Positions 42,298 through 50,381 of a DNA stretch of 64,000 nt are shown here, one piece after another. This DNA comes from DAOPXV01 sp964551445. Its GTDB lineage: Bacteria; Muiribacteriota; UBA9980. How positions within the stretch are numbered: position 1 is the stretch's first letter; each line of letters begins with the position of its first letter. Location: NCBI GenBank assembly GCA_964551445.1, contig CAZKCG010000020.1:11526-75525 (forward strand), written 5' to 3'. Position numbers and translations under genes: made by a program. The notes under the pieces are model-generated. The model was not told the DNA's origin. It did not search any database and worked only from the letters and a program-made list of their open reading frames with translations.

Positions 42298-42326
42298 TTG
42301 TAAGAATCTCGAAATTATGATATAAT
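42298..42326 (+). promoter_or_regulatory. Promoter for the Hyf-like complex operon
   Basis: TTGTAA (42298-42303) and TATAAT (42321-42326) with 17 bp spacing. Confidence 0.7.
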
Positions 42327-42486
42327 AAAAAAATCATTCTTAAAAATTTCAGATGTTTCTAGAAACGGGTGTATCCTTTAAGTGTACGAACTCTCATTCA
42401 GTTTTTTCTTTTTTTTCCGGTTCCACCTTCCACTGTGAATCCGCAAGTTTTAGTTTTCCGTGCTGATTAACTAAGGAACAGGTGGG

Positions 42487-44586
42487 GTGAATTCGGTAAT
42501 GGCCGCTACAATGGTATTATTCTTTTTTTTCATATCTTCATTTTTTTATATCGCTAACTGCGTTCTGGCATTCTTTTTAAGAAAACGCGAAGAGCTTCTG
42601 ATAAGGATTTCCACTTTTTTTAATATTATCGCCGGCGTCTCCGGTTTATCGTATTCTTTGATAGTGCTTATTTTTAATCAGGAGCTTTACTATAAGTTTC
42701 CTTTCGCCGTCATTTCGACAGCGGTTGGTAATCCTTCGATCCACGGGCTTACGATAAAGATCTCCGCGCTTAACTGTTTTTTTCTGGCTTTGATCTATCT
42801 GCTTTCTTCGGTCAGCGCGTTCTATTCGTCATCCTACATCAGGCAGTATCTAAGCTTTGAAAATCATTTCGAGACTCCGAGAATACCGCTTCTCACCGGA
42901 TTGTTCTCGCTTTTCATCCTTTCCATGGTCATGGTTTCAGTTTCAAATCACGCGATCATATTTTTAATTTCGTGGGAAATGATGTCGCTGTTTTCATTTT
43001 TTCTGGTGATGACGGAACACGAGAAACCACAGACCAGAAGCGCCGGTTTTACTTATCTAATAATGACGCATTTCGGAACCGCTTTTCTTTTTATGTTCCT
43101 TGCCATAATGTTTTCGATGACATCGAGCCTGGATTTCGCGGATTACGCGAACATAGGAGCCGGGCTGGGCGGAGGTTTTAAAACGGGACTTTTTATAATG
43201 CTTCTGATAGGATTTGGCACGAAAGCGGGTATCGTTCCGCTTCATATATGGCTTCCGCAGGCTCATCCGCAGGCACCGTCGCACGTTTCAGCCCTTATGT
43301 CCGGCGTCATGGTCAAGGTATCCATGCTCATGTTCCTGCGATTCACATTTGAATTTCTGGGCCGGACCGACCTTGTCTGCGGTATAATAACCCTGGCTAT
43401 AGGTTCTATTACCGCCATACTCGGAATAATGTACGCCGTCGTCGAATCGGACATCAAAAAAAGCCTGGCTTTTTCAACCATAGAGAACGTCGGTATAATA
43501 TTTTCCGCTTTCGCCTGCGCGCTCATACTGAATTCGCAGGGCGAAAAGTTATACGCGGCTTTCGCCCTCACGGCTATGTTATACCATATACTTGCTCACT
43601 CGTTTTTTAAAACCCTTCTTTTTTTGAACGCGGGGGCGGTCATTCATTCGACCCATACCAGGAATATGGATGAAATGGGCGGACTGATAAGAAAAATGCC
43701 GCAAACCGCGTTTTATTTTCTGGCCGGCGCCATGTGCATGGCATCCCTTCCGCCGATGGCCGCGTTCGTTTCGAAATGGCTGGTTTTTCAGTCGGTGCTT
43801 CTGACTCTCAAATCGCCGGAGAACTGGATAAAAATAATAGTCCCGGTCGCCGGAGCTTCGCTCGCTCTGGCTTCAGCGCTGGCCTCATTCAACGCCGTTA
43901 AAAACATGTTCTCTATATTTCTTGCGCGCAACCGCGGTCCTCACAAGTACATGCATGATATAGGCGAAGCGTCCTTTCAAATGCGCGTTTCAATGCTTAT
44001 CGTTACGGTTCTCTGTTTTGTTTTCGGTATTTTTTCGCCTTCGCTTCTTTCCAACCTCAAATTCGCCGTCGGCGGGCTTATACCGGAAATTATGAATTCA
44101 GGGGAATTTTTCACCGAAGCTTCCGCTTTTATAATCCCGGTCCATAAGGACCTGGCTTCCATTTCGCCGCTTCTGGTTTTTTCAGGACTTATAATATTAT
44201 TGATAATGCTCAAGTTCGCCGTGAATTTTCTTTATTCCCGCCGCGGATTCAGGGTATATGAAACATGGAGCTGCGGGGCCGATATCGACGAAACGATGGA
44301 ATATACTCCGGAGTCTTACTCGCAGCCTCTGATGGTCGTCTTTAAGAACATATACAGGCCTAAGACCGATATAGAAACGGTTCATAACGAAGACCGCTAT
44401 ATCGTAAAAAGGGTCACTTATAACCAGGCGATGACGCCTTTCTTTGAGACTTATCTTTATAAGCCACTTACCCGTTTTGTTTTCATAACTTCAAGCAGCC
44501 TTAAAAGAATGCAGGTCGGATATATCCACGTCTACCTGCTTTACATCTTCGTCACGCTGATAGTTCTTTTACTCGCCGTAAGATAG
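42487..44586 (+). CDS. hyfB: Hydrogenase-4-type membrane subunit B (antiporter-like, HyfB/HycC)
   Basis: A 699-residue proton-antiporter-like membrane subunit with about 14-16 spans. Hallmarks include WEMMSLFSFFLV (about 165), GTKAGIVPLHIWLPQAHP (about 244-261), APSHVSALMSG, and the conserved Lys/His in SDIKKSLAFSTIENVG and ILAHSFFKTLLFL. It probably pumps protons or sodium. The start is GTG (42487), with AAGGA 9 nt upstream; ATG codons 4 and 8 residues later are possible. The C-terminal part (ETWSCGADIDE, YRPKTDIE) is typical of HyfB. First gene of the hyfBCEFG-HI operon. Confidence 0.88.
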   Translation: MNSVMAATMVLFFFFISSFFYIANCVLAFFLRKREELLIRISTFFNIIAGVSGLSYSLIVLIFNQELYYKFPFAVISTAVGNPSIHGLTIKISALNCFFLALIYLLSSVSAFYSSSYIRQYLSFENHFETPRIPLLTGLFSLFILSMVMVSVSNHAIIFLISWEMMSLFSFFLVMTEHEKPQTRSAGFTYLIMTHFGTAFLFMFLAIMFSMTSSLDFADYANIGAGLGGGFKTGLFIMLLIGFGTKAGIVPLHIWLPQAHPQAPSHVSALMSGVMVKVSMLMFLRFTFEFLGRTDLVCGIITLAIGSITAILGIMYAVVESDIKKSLAFSTIENVGIIFSAFACALILNSQGEKLYAAFALTAMLYHILAHSFFKTLLFLNAGAVIHSTHTRNMDEMGGLIRKMPQTAFYFLAGAMCMASLPPMAAFVSKWLVFQSVLLTLKSPENWIKIIVPVAGASLALASALASFNAVKNMFSIFLARNRGPHKYMHDIGEASFQMRVSMLIVTVLCFVFGIFSPSLLSNLKFAVGGLIPEIMNSGEFFTEASAFIIPVHKDLASISPLLVFSGLIILLIMLKFAVNFLYSRRGFRVYETWSCGADIDETMEYTPESYSQPLMVVFKNIYRPKTDIETVHNEDRYIVKRVTYNQAMTPFFETYLYKPLTRFVFITSSSLKRMQVGYIHVYLLYIFVTLIVLLLAVR

Positions 44587-44597
44587 GAAGGAGAAAT

Positions 44598-45545
44598 ATG
44601 TATTTTGAAAATATTTTAATATCGGTCGCGCAGGCTCTTATTTTAATATCGGTCGCGCCTCTTCTGACCGGAATAATAAGAAAAGTGAAGGCGGTTTTTC
44701 AATACAGGCAGGGGCCGCCGGTTTTTCAGGCTTATTACGACCTGGCTAAATATATGAAAAAAGAGGTCGTCGTTTCGGATCTCGCCTCATGGCTTTTTAT
44801 GGCGGCGCCCTATGTGACGTTAGCCGCTATAGTTATCTGCGCGTTCCTGGTTCCTTCGGTATCTTATCAGTATTCTCTTTCGAAGCTGGGCGACATAATA
44901 TTGATAATATATCTTTTCGCGCTCGCGCGGTTTTTCATGGCTCTCGCGGCGATGGATACCGCCTCAGCTTTCGGCGGGATGGCGTCTTCCCGCGAGATGA
45001 TGATTAGTTCGATAGCCGAACCGGCGATGATACTCTGTTTCATTTCTCTCGCCATAACTTACGGTTCGACGAACCTTTCGAATATAATGTCGAGCACTAT
45101 AAAGACCGGCAATTATTTTTTCGCCCTCGAGAATATTTTCGTGTTTTTCGCTCTTTTTCTCGTCGTTATAGCCGAGACCGGCCGCGTTCCGTTCGATAAC
45201 CCGGCCACGCATCTCGAGCTTACGATGGTCCATGAGGGTATGATACTTGAATATTCCGGAAGATATCTCGCCATGATGACCATGGCTTCATATATCAAAC
45301 AGGCTGTTTTATTCACGCTTATGGTGAATATATTTTTCCCTTACGGCATGCTCACTAAATTTGCCCTTCTGCCTTTCGCCGCGAGCGCGGCCCTGTTTAT
45401 TTTCAAGCTTATGGTTTTTTCCGTGGCCGTGGGTATATTTGAATCCTCGCTCGCCAAGTTCAGGCTCTTTCAGGTGCCTGACCTTATAGGAATCTCGTTC
45501 GTTCTGGCTCTCACCGGAATAATAACCAACGTGGTCAAAGTATAG
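44598..45545 (+). CDS. hyfC: Hydrogenase-4-type membrane subunit C (NuoH-like, HyfC/HycD)
   Basis: NuoH/HycD-type subunit, 315 residues and about eight spans, connecting the peripheral arm to the membrane arm. RQGPPVFQAYYDLAKYMKKE (about 38-57), AETGRVPFDNPATHLELTM (about 194-212) and EYSGRYLAMM are hallmark sequences. It follows hyfB by 11 nt with GGAAGGAG upstream. Confidence 0.9.
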   Translation: MYFENILISVAQALILISVAPLLTGIIRKVKAVFQYRQGPPVFQAYYDLAKYMKKEVVVSDLASWLFMAAPYVTLAAIVICAFLVPSVSYQYSLSKLGDIILIIYLFALARFFMALAAMDTASAFGGMASSREMMISSIAEPAMILCFISLAITYGSTNLSNIMSSTIKTGNYFFALENIFVFFALFLVVIAETGRVPFDNPATHLELTMVHEGMILEYSGRYLAMMTMASYIKQAVLFTLMVNIFFPYGMLTKFALLPFAASAALFIFKLMVFSVAVGIFESSLAKFRLFQVPDLIGISFVLALTGIITNVVKV

Positions 45546-45584
45546 TATTCTTATTTTCGAATATTGGAAAGGAACTAAAAATTA

Positions 45585-46253
45585 ATGAATAATCACGAAA
45601 TTCCTTCAATAATGATCCAGATGAACGTCTTGAACGCGATAATGCTTCTGACGGCGATACTTTCTCTCGCCTTCCGCCGCGTCAGGTCTCAGATATCGGC
45701 TTACGCCGTGCAGTCCTTCGCGCTCACGCTTATATGCGCTATAATGGCGGGGGCTACGGGCGGCGCTCATGTTTATTTCGTCGCGTTTCTTACGTTCTTC
45801 ATCAAATGCGTAACCGTTCCGTTTTTTCTGGCTCATATATCGCGTAAGATAAGCGTCACCAAGGACACCGAGAAATTCTTCGCGGTCCCGACGGCCGTTA
45901 TAATATCGGGGCTTCTGATAATTTTTTCGCACTACGTGATGCTCCCTCTCACGACGAAACTCGAGCCGCTCACCAGGGGCTCGCTTAATACTTCGGTTTC
46001 GCTCATATTGATAGGGTTGTTTTTGATGATGAACAGGACCTTCGCTCTCACGCAGGTGCTTGGCATACTTATAATCGAGAACGGCCTTTTTCTGGCGGGC
46101 ATAGCTACCACTCACGGAATGCCGATTTTCGTCGAACTCGGCATATTTTTCGATATGATCGTAGGCGTCATACTTATGGGCGTTCTCACCAACAGAATAA
46201 GCGACAGCTTTGAATCGCTCGATACTAATAAGCTCAATCTGCTGAAGCACTGA
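45585..46253 (+). CDS. hyfE: Hydrogenase-4-type membrane subunit E (HyfE)
   Basis: A 222-residue membrane protein of the HyfE family (NuoK-like C-terminal portion) with six to seven spans. FLTFFIKCVTVPFFLAHISR (about 69-88), LGILIIENGLFLAGIATTHG (about 158-177) and FDMIVGVILMGV are family-like. GGAAAGGAAC lies upstream. It adds an extra ion-path segment compared with the formate hydrogenlyase Hyc complex. Confidence 0.85.
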   Translation: MNNHEIPSIMIQMNVLNAIMLLTAILSLAFRRVRSQISAYAVQSFALTLICAIMAGATGGAHVYFVAFLTFFIKCVTVPFFLAHISRKISVTKDTEKFFAVPTAVIISGLLIIFSHYVMLPLTTKLEPLTRGSLNTSVSLILIGLFLMMNRTFALTQVLGILIIENGLFLAGIATTHGMPIFVELGIFFDMIVGVILMGVLTNRISDSFESLDTNKLNLLKH

Positions 46254-46289
46254 CACACATTCTACTATTCGAAACGGAAGTGATCTTAA

Positions 46290-47840
46290 ATGGACAAGTT
46301 AATGGCTTTAAAAATGTTTCCCACGGTGCTTATCGCGGTGCCGTTTTTTGTTTCGCTGCTCTTCAAATTAATGAAAAATATAAGGATAATAGAAAAAATA
46401 GCTATCGGCTCTTCTTTCTTCACTCTTCTGGCTTCAGGTCTGCTTTTGAGCATAGTTACCGTTGAAAAGCCATTTATAATAGATATTCCAAAATTCAGCG
46501 TAAGTTTTTTCTGGATCGATTCGCTTTCGGCTTTCATGGCTTTTCTTGTATCGCTTATCTTTTTCGCCACGATCGTTTATTCGAAGGATTACATGAGGCA
46601 TGAAGCGGAAAAAGGCCTCATGGAGAAAGCCAAACTGCCGGATTATTATTTCAAGATCGAAATGTTCATGGCTTCTATGATGCTTGTCGTATTTCTTAAC
46701 AATCTGGGACTTGTATGGGTGGCCGTCGAGGCGACGACGCTCGCTTCGGCCTTTCTTGTAGGTTTTTACAGGACCCGTGAATCCATGGAAGCCGCGTGGA
46801 AATATCTCGTGATATGCACCGTCGCCATAGCGCTATCTCTTTTCGGAATAGTGCTTTTGAATCATTCGATAACCAATCTTGCGCTGGTTCCGGGCGGTTC
46901 GCTGGATTATTCGATACTTACTATGAGGCTTTACACTTCCATGATGGACCCGAGCATAATTAAACTCGCCTTCATATTCGTTTTAGTTGGATATGGGACC
47001 AAGGCCGGTATCGCCCCCATGCACACCTGGCGGCCGGACGCTTATTCACAGTCTCCGACGCCCTTCTCGGCGCTTCTTTCGAGCGTTATGATGCCGTGCG
47101 CCACTTATGCCCTCGTAAGGTTTCAGCACATCGTAAACCTCGTGGCCGGACCTGATTTCACTTCCGGGCTTTTTATAGCTTTCGGCCTTATATCGCTTAT
47201 GGTCGCGGTTCCTTTTATAATTCTTCAAAATGATATTAAAAGGCTTCTTGCCTATTCATCGATAGAACACACCGGAATAATCTTTCTCGGGCTTGGTTTT
47301 GGAGGCGAACTCGGACTTGTAGGCGCTTTTTACCACATGTTCAATCACGCCATTTTAAAATCGCTGATGTTTTTCACTACCGGTTCAATAGTACAGGTTT
47401 ATGAGACTCGCGAGATAAGCAAGATAAAAGGGATATTCGAAAGGAACAGATTTCTCGGCTCCATGATCTTTTTAGGCGGCATAGGCCTTTGCGGAATGCC
47501 GCCTTTCGGCATTTTCTTCTCTGAGTTTATGATCCTTCTGGCCGGGCTGCATTCTAAAAGTTATGCGGCATCGTCCATGTATCTTCTCTTTCTAACGCTT
47601 ATTTTCATTGGATTTTTAAACCATCTTTCCAAAACGGCGTTCGGGCATTTTCATCACGAGGACGAGCATCATGATAAAAACGACGGAGCGGAGCTCATTC
47701 ATACGCATCTGCCTGAAATGAGCGCGGTTATCGTTATCAGCGCGCTGCTGCTGATATCGGCGGTCTCCGGCTTTTATTACTGGAAACCGATAAAGGACGC
47801 TATTTTTATGTCCGTTTTCTCATTGATTGTGAAGGGATAG
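46290..47840 (+). CDS. hyfF: Hydrogenase-4-type membrane subunit F (antiporter-like, HyfF)
   Basis: Second antiporter-like (NuoN/NuoL-type) subunit, 516 residues with about 14 spans. WVAVEATTLASAFLVGFYR (about 147-165), GTKAGIAPMHTWRPDAYSQ (about 233-251), the paired NDIKRLLAYSSIEHTGII and FNHAILKSLMFFTTGSIV are present. A His-rich loop (FGHFHHEDEHHDKN) near 452-465 is unusual. It lies 36 nt after hyfE. Confidence 0.88.
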   Translation: MDKLMALKMFPTVLIAVPFFVSLLFKLMKNIRIIEKIAIGSSFFTLLASGLLLSIVTVEKPFIIDIPKFSVSFFWIDSLSAFMAFLVSLIFFATIVYSKDYMRHEAEKGLMEKAKLPDYYFKIEMFMASMMLVVFLNNLGLVWVAVEATTLASAFLVGFYRTRESMEAAWKYLVICTVAIALSLFGIVLLNHSITNLALVPGGSLDYSILTMRLYTSMMDPSIIKLAFIFVLVGYGTKAGIAPMHTWRPDAYSQSPTPFSALLSSVMMPCATYALVRFQHIVNLVAGPDFTSGLFIAFGLISLMVAVPFIILQNDIKRLLAYSSIEHTGIIFLGLGFGGELGLVGAFYHMFNHAILKSLMFFTTGSIVQVYETREISKIKGIFERNRFLGSMIFLGGIGLCGMPPFGIFFSEFMILLAGLHSKSYAASSMYLLFLTLIFIGFLNHLSKTAFGHFHHEDEHHDKNDGAELIHTHLPEMSAVIVISALLLISAVSGFYYWKPIKDAIFMSVFSLIVKG

Positions 47841-47849
47841 GCGATATAC

Positions 47850-49448
47850 ATGAAGAAAAGAGATATATTGACATTATTGAAAAATCAGATAACCTCCGTT
47901 ACGCATACCGATTACGGTGAAACTTACGCCGAGGCCGAAAGAGACGATCTGCACGAGATAGTAACGGAAATAACGGCCATGGCCGGCGGCTCGCTTTTAT
48001 CCATAGCGGCTGCCGATGAACGAAAAATTCCGGAGAGCGGCTGCTTTAAGATATATTACGCGTTCCGCGTAACGGCGGATTCAGCGTCTGCCGACGAAAA
48101 AAAGGAAATACTGGTAATAGTCATAAGACTATTTGACGACGATCTGGTGTTTCCGTCGATAACCGGCGTCTGTGTGGCGGCTAACTGGTATGAACGCGAG
48201 ATATTCGATATGTTCGGCTTATACCCCGAGCACCATCTGGATATGCGCAGGCTTTGCCATCACAAGCATTTTCCGATGGACACATTTCCGCTCAGGAAAG
48301 ATTTCCCCGCTTCGTCGGAGATGGCTCCCTGCAGCGATATAACCGAGGTCAGAAAAGTTCAGGGCGTTGGGCCCTATGAGCTTCCGGTCGGGCCGATACA
48401 CGCGGGTATAATTGAACCGGGCCATTTCAGGTTCTCATGTTTTGGAGAGCACGTCATAAATCTCGACGCCCAGCTTTTTTATACTCACCGCGGTATCGAG
48501 AAGATGTGCGAGGGAATGGATCATTTCAAGGCTAATTTTCTGGCCGAAAGAATATGCGGAGTATGCTCGCTGGCTCATTCCGTCGCTTATTCGAACGCCG
48601 TTGAAAAAATAGCCGGTGCGTCTGTTCCTGATCGGGCAATGACCATCCGGGTAATATTACTTGAACTCGAGCGCATGATCGGCCATATTACCGATATCAT
48701 GGGAATAGCCGTCGACGTAGCCTTTTACGTGGCTTCGACTTTCGCGGCGAAACTGCGCGAAGATCTCATGGGCGAAGTTTATGAGGTCATCCGCTCAAGA
48801 TATTTTCACAGCGTGAATATGCCCGGGGGATTGAGGCGCGACATCGGTGACGCCGGGGTTAAAAAGTTATGCGATATGGCTTTAAGGGTTTGCCGCGATG
48901 TCGACATGCTCGAAGACATTATTTACAGTTCAACGTCTTTTTTAGAACGCATAGAAACTACCGGCAGGCTCTTCACTGAAACGGTCATGGAAATAGGCGT
49001 TGTCGGCGTAGGCGCCCGTGCGTCCAACGTTAAATGCGACGCCCGCAAGGCTTTCGGTTACGAAATATACGATAAACTCGATTTTCGCGAGATCACTCAT
49101 GCCGCGCAGGATGTCGCCGCCAGAATGGCGGTGAGGCTCGGAGAAATAAAACAATCGGCTAAAATAATAGAACAATCGCTCTCGCGTTTAAAGCCGGGCC
49201 CGGTTTCTTCGATGATCGGAAAACTTCCTTCTTATAAGCCCGCTTTCGGGATCGTGGAAGCGCCGAAAGGCGAGCACGCTCATTTTTTGATGTTCGACGA
49301 TTCGAACAGGATACAAAGATACAGGGTCAGGTCGGCTTCATACGCCAACTGGCTTGCGCTGACCTTCGCTGTAAAGGGAAATATCGTTCCGGATTTTCCC
49401 GTAATAAATAAAAGCTTCAACCTGTGCTATTCTGCCTGTGACAGATAG
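47850..49448 (+). CDS. hyfG: NiFe hydrogenase-like catalytic large subunit (HyfG/HycE type)
   Basis: A 532-residue fusion of a NuoC-like N-terminal domain (about 1-130; NWYEREIFDMFGLYPEHH) with the NuoD-like catalytic domain (about 170-532). The N-terminal nickel ligands are intact in RICGVCSLAHS (Cys near 236 and 239). At the C-terminus, where group-4 hydrogenases have D-P-C-x-x-C-T-D-R, the sequence reads NLCYSACDR, so the second cysteine is one residue late and the expected place holds Ala. The protein ends two residues later with no cleavable extension, so no maturation protease would be needed. Hydrogenase activity is therefore uncertain. Confidence 0.85.
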   Translation: MKKRDILTLLKNQITSVTHTDYGETYAEAERDDLHEIVTEITAMAGGSLLSIAAADERKIPESGCFKIYYAFRVTADSASADEKKEILVIVIRLFDDDLVFPSITGVCVAANWYEREIFDMFGLYPEHHLDMRRLCHHKHFPMDTFPLRKDFPASSEMAPCSDITEVRKVQGVGPYELPVGPIHAGIIEPGHFRFSCFGEHVINLDAQLFYTHRGIEKMCEGMDHFKANFLAERICGVCSLAHSVAYSNAVEKIAGASVPDRAMTIRVILLELERMIGHITDIMGIAVDVAFYVASTFAAKLREDLMGEVYEVIRSRYFHSVNMPGGLRRDIGDAGVKKLCDMALRVCRDVDMLEDIIYSSTSFLERIETTGRLFTETVMEIGVVGVGARASNVKCDARKAFGYEIYDKLDFREITHAAQDVAARMAVRLGEIKQSAKIIEQSLSRLKPGPVSSMIGKLPSYKPAFGIVEAPKGEHAHFLMFDDSNRIQRYRVRSASYANWLALTFAVKGNIVPDFPVINKSFNLCYSACDR

Positions 49449-49472
49449 GGCGCCGGAAAGGAATGATTCATA

Positions 49473-50213
49473 ATGATATCGATATTGAAAAGTATTTTAT
49501 ATACCGGAAAAGTTACTGAAAGATCAAGCGGTCCCGATGGTATTTTCACGGGCGATCAAAGTCAGCTGGTTTCCATGGATCAGCAAAAATGTGGAAAGTG
49601 CGTTTCGCGCGAATGCGTTAAATCATGTCCGACCGGCGCGATCGAATTGAATAAAGATGCCGTATCGGTTTCATCGGAGAAGTGCATAGAATGCCGTGTT
49701 TGCGAGGACGTATGCCCGGCCGGAGCCGTCGGATTTTTAAAATACGGCGCCGGAGCAACCATTATAAAAATGGCGGCTGAAAAGCTTGAAAATGAGGTCA
49801 GGAAAAATTTCGGAGGTTCTTTTCATATCAGGCAGCTCGATCTCGGCTCATGCAATGGCTGTGATCACGAGATGGTATCGGCGTGTAATCCGTTTTTCGA
49901 CCTCAGCCGTTTCGGGATCGATTTCGTGGCTTCGCCAAGGCACGCCGATTGTCTTCTCATTACAGGGCCCGTGACCTGGAACTTGCGTGAAGCTCTTTTA
50001 AGGACCCTTGAGGCTACTCCGAAACCGAGAGTTATAGCCGCAATGGGCGTCTGCGCTATATCCGGGGCGCCTTTCGATAGAAATTACGCTAATTATGGAG
50101 GCGCCGAAAAACTTATCCCGGTTGATGTTTACATACCGGGCTGCCCGCCTCATCCTTATGCTCTTATTCAGGGGCTGCTTAGCGTCATGCGCAAACTTGA
50201 AAATAAAAAATGA
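49473..50213 (+). CDS. Fused ferredoxin/small subunit of the Hyf-like complex (HyfH-HyfI)
   Basis: A 246-residue natural fusion. Residues about 36-85 form a two-cluster ferredoxin: CGKCVSRECVKSCP (the second gap has four residues rather than two) and CIECRVCEDVCP. Residues about 120-246 form the NuoB/HyfI-type small subunit with GSCNGCDHE, GVCAISGAPF and GCPPHPYALIQG, binding a proximal [4Fe-4S] cluster. In E. coli these are separate proteins HyfH and HyfI. It lies 24 nt after hyfG and closes the complex operon. Confidence 0.85.
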   Translation: MISILKSILYTGKVTERSSGPDGIFTGDQSQLVSMDQQKCGKCVSRECVKSCPTGAIELNKDAVSVSSEKCIECRVCEDVCPAGAVGFLKYGAGATIIKMAAEKLENEVRKNFGGSFHIRQLDLGSCNGCDHEMVSACNPFFDLSRFGIDFVASPRHADCLLITGPVTWNLREALLRTLEATPKPRVIAAMGVCAISGAPFDRNYANYGGAEKLIPVDVYIPGCPPHPYALIQGLLSVMRKLENKK

Positions 50214-50283
50214 AACGCATTCCGCGCAAATATATATTGAAATAAGCTATATTTTAATATTTTTATAGTCGCGAGCGTTTCAC

Positions 50284-50312
50284 TTGAAAAAACGTATTTA
50301 TTATGATAAAAT
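50284..50312 (+). promoter_or_regulatory. Promoter for korAB
   Basis: TTGAAA (50284-50289) and TAAAAT (50307-50312) with 17 bp spacing; leader about 60 nt ending in GGGGG before the ATG. Confidence 0.75.
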
Positions 50313-50381
50313 ATTCCTGAAATCAAATTACGTGGGTAGTATTACGTAAAAAAATAAAACGGTGTAATACGGGGGTATAGT

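Larger units (their letters stand above)
42099..42486. other. Divergent intergenic region between envelope and Hyf operons
   Basis: This 388-base gap holds two outward-facing promoters (minus 42173-42202, plus 42298-42326) and a leader of about 150 nt before the hyfB start. Within the leader is a 12-bp perfect palindrome GTTTCTAGAAAC (42355-42366), about 22 nt after the expected start site, and a T-rich tract near 42402-42420. No gene is supported here. Confidence 0.6.

Noticed and set aside
42353..42466. A 37-codon frame in the hyf leader (possible leader peptide).
   Set aside because: No ribosome binding site, composition rich in Ser/Phe/Cys from the T-rich tract, and no attenuator hairpin.
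45606..46256. A 216-codon minus-strand ORF opposite hyfE.
   Set aside because: hyfE has clear family motifs and membrane spans; the reverse product is Arg/Tyr-rich and typical of an antisense shadow.
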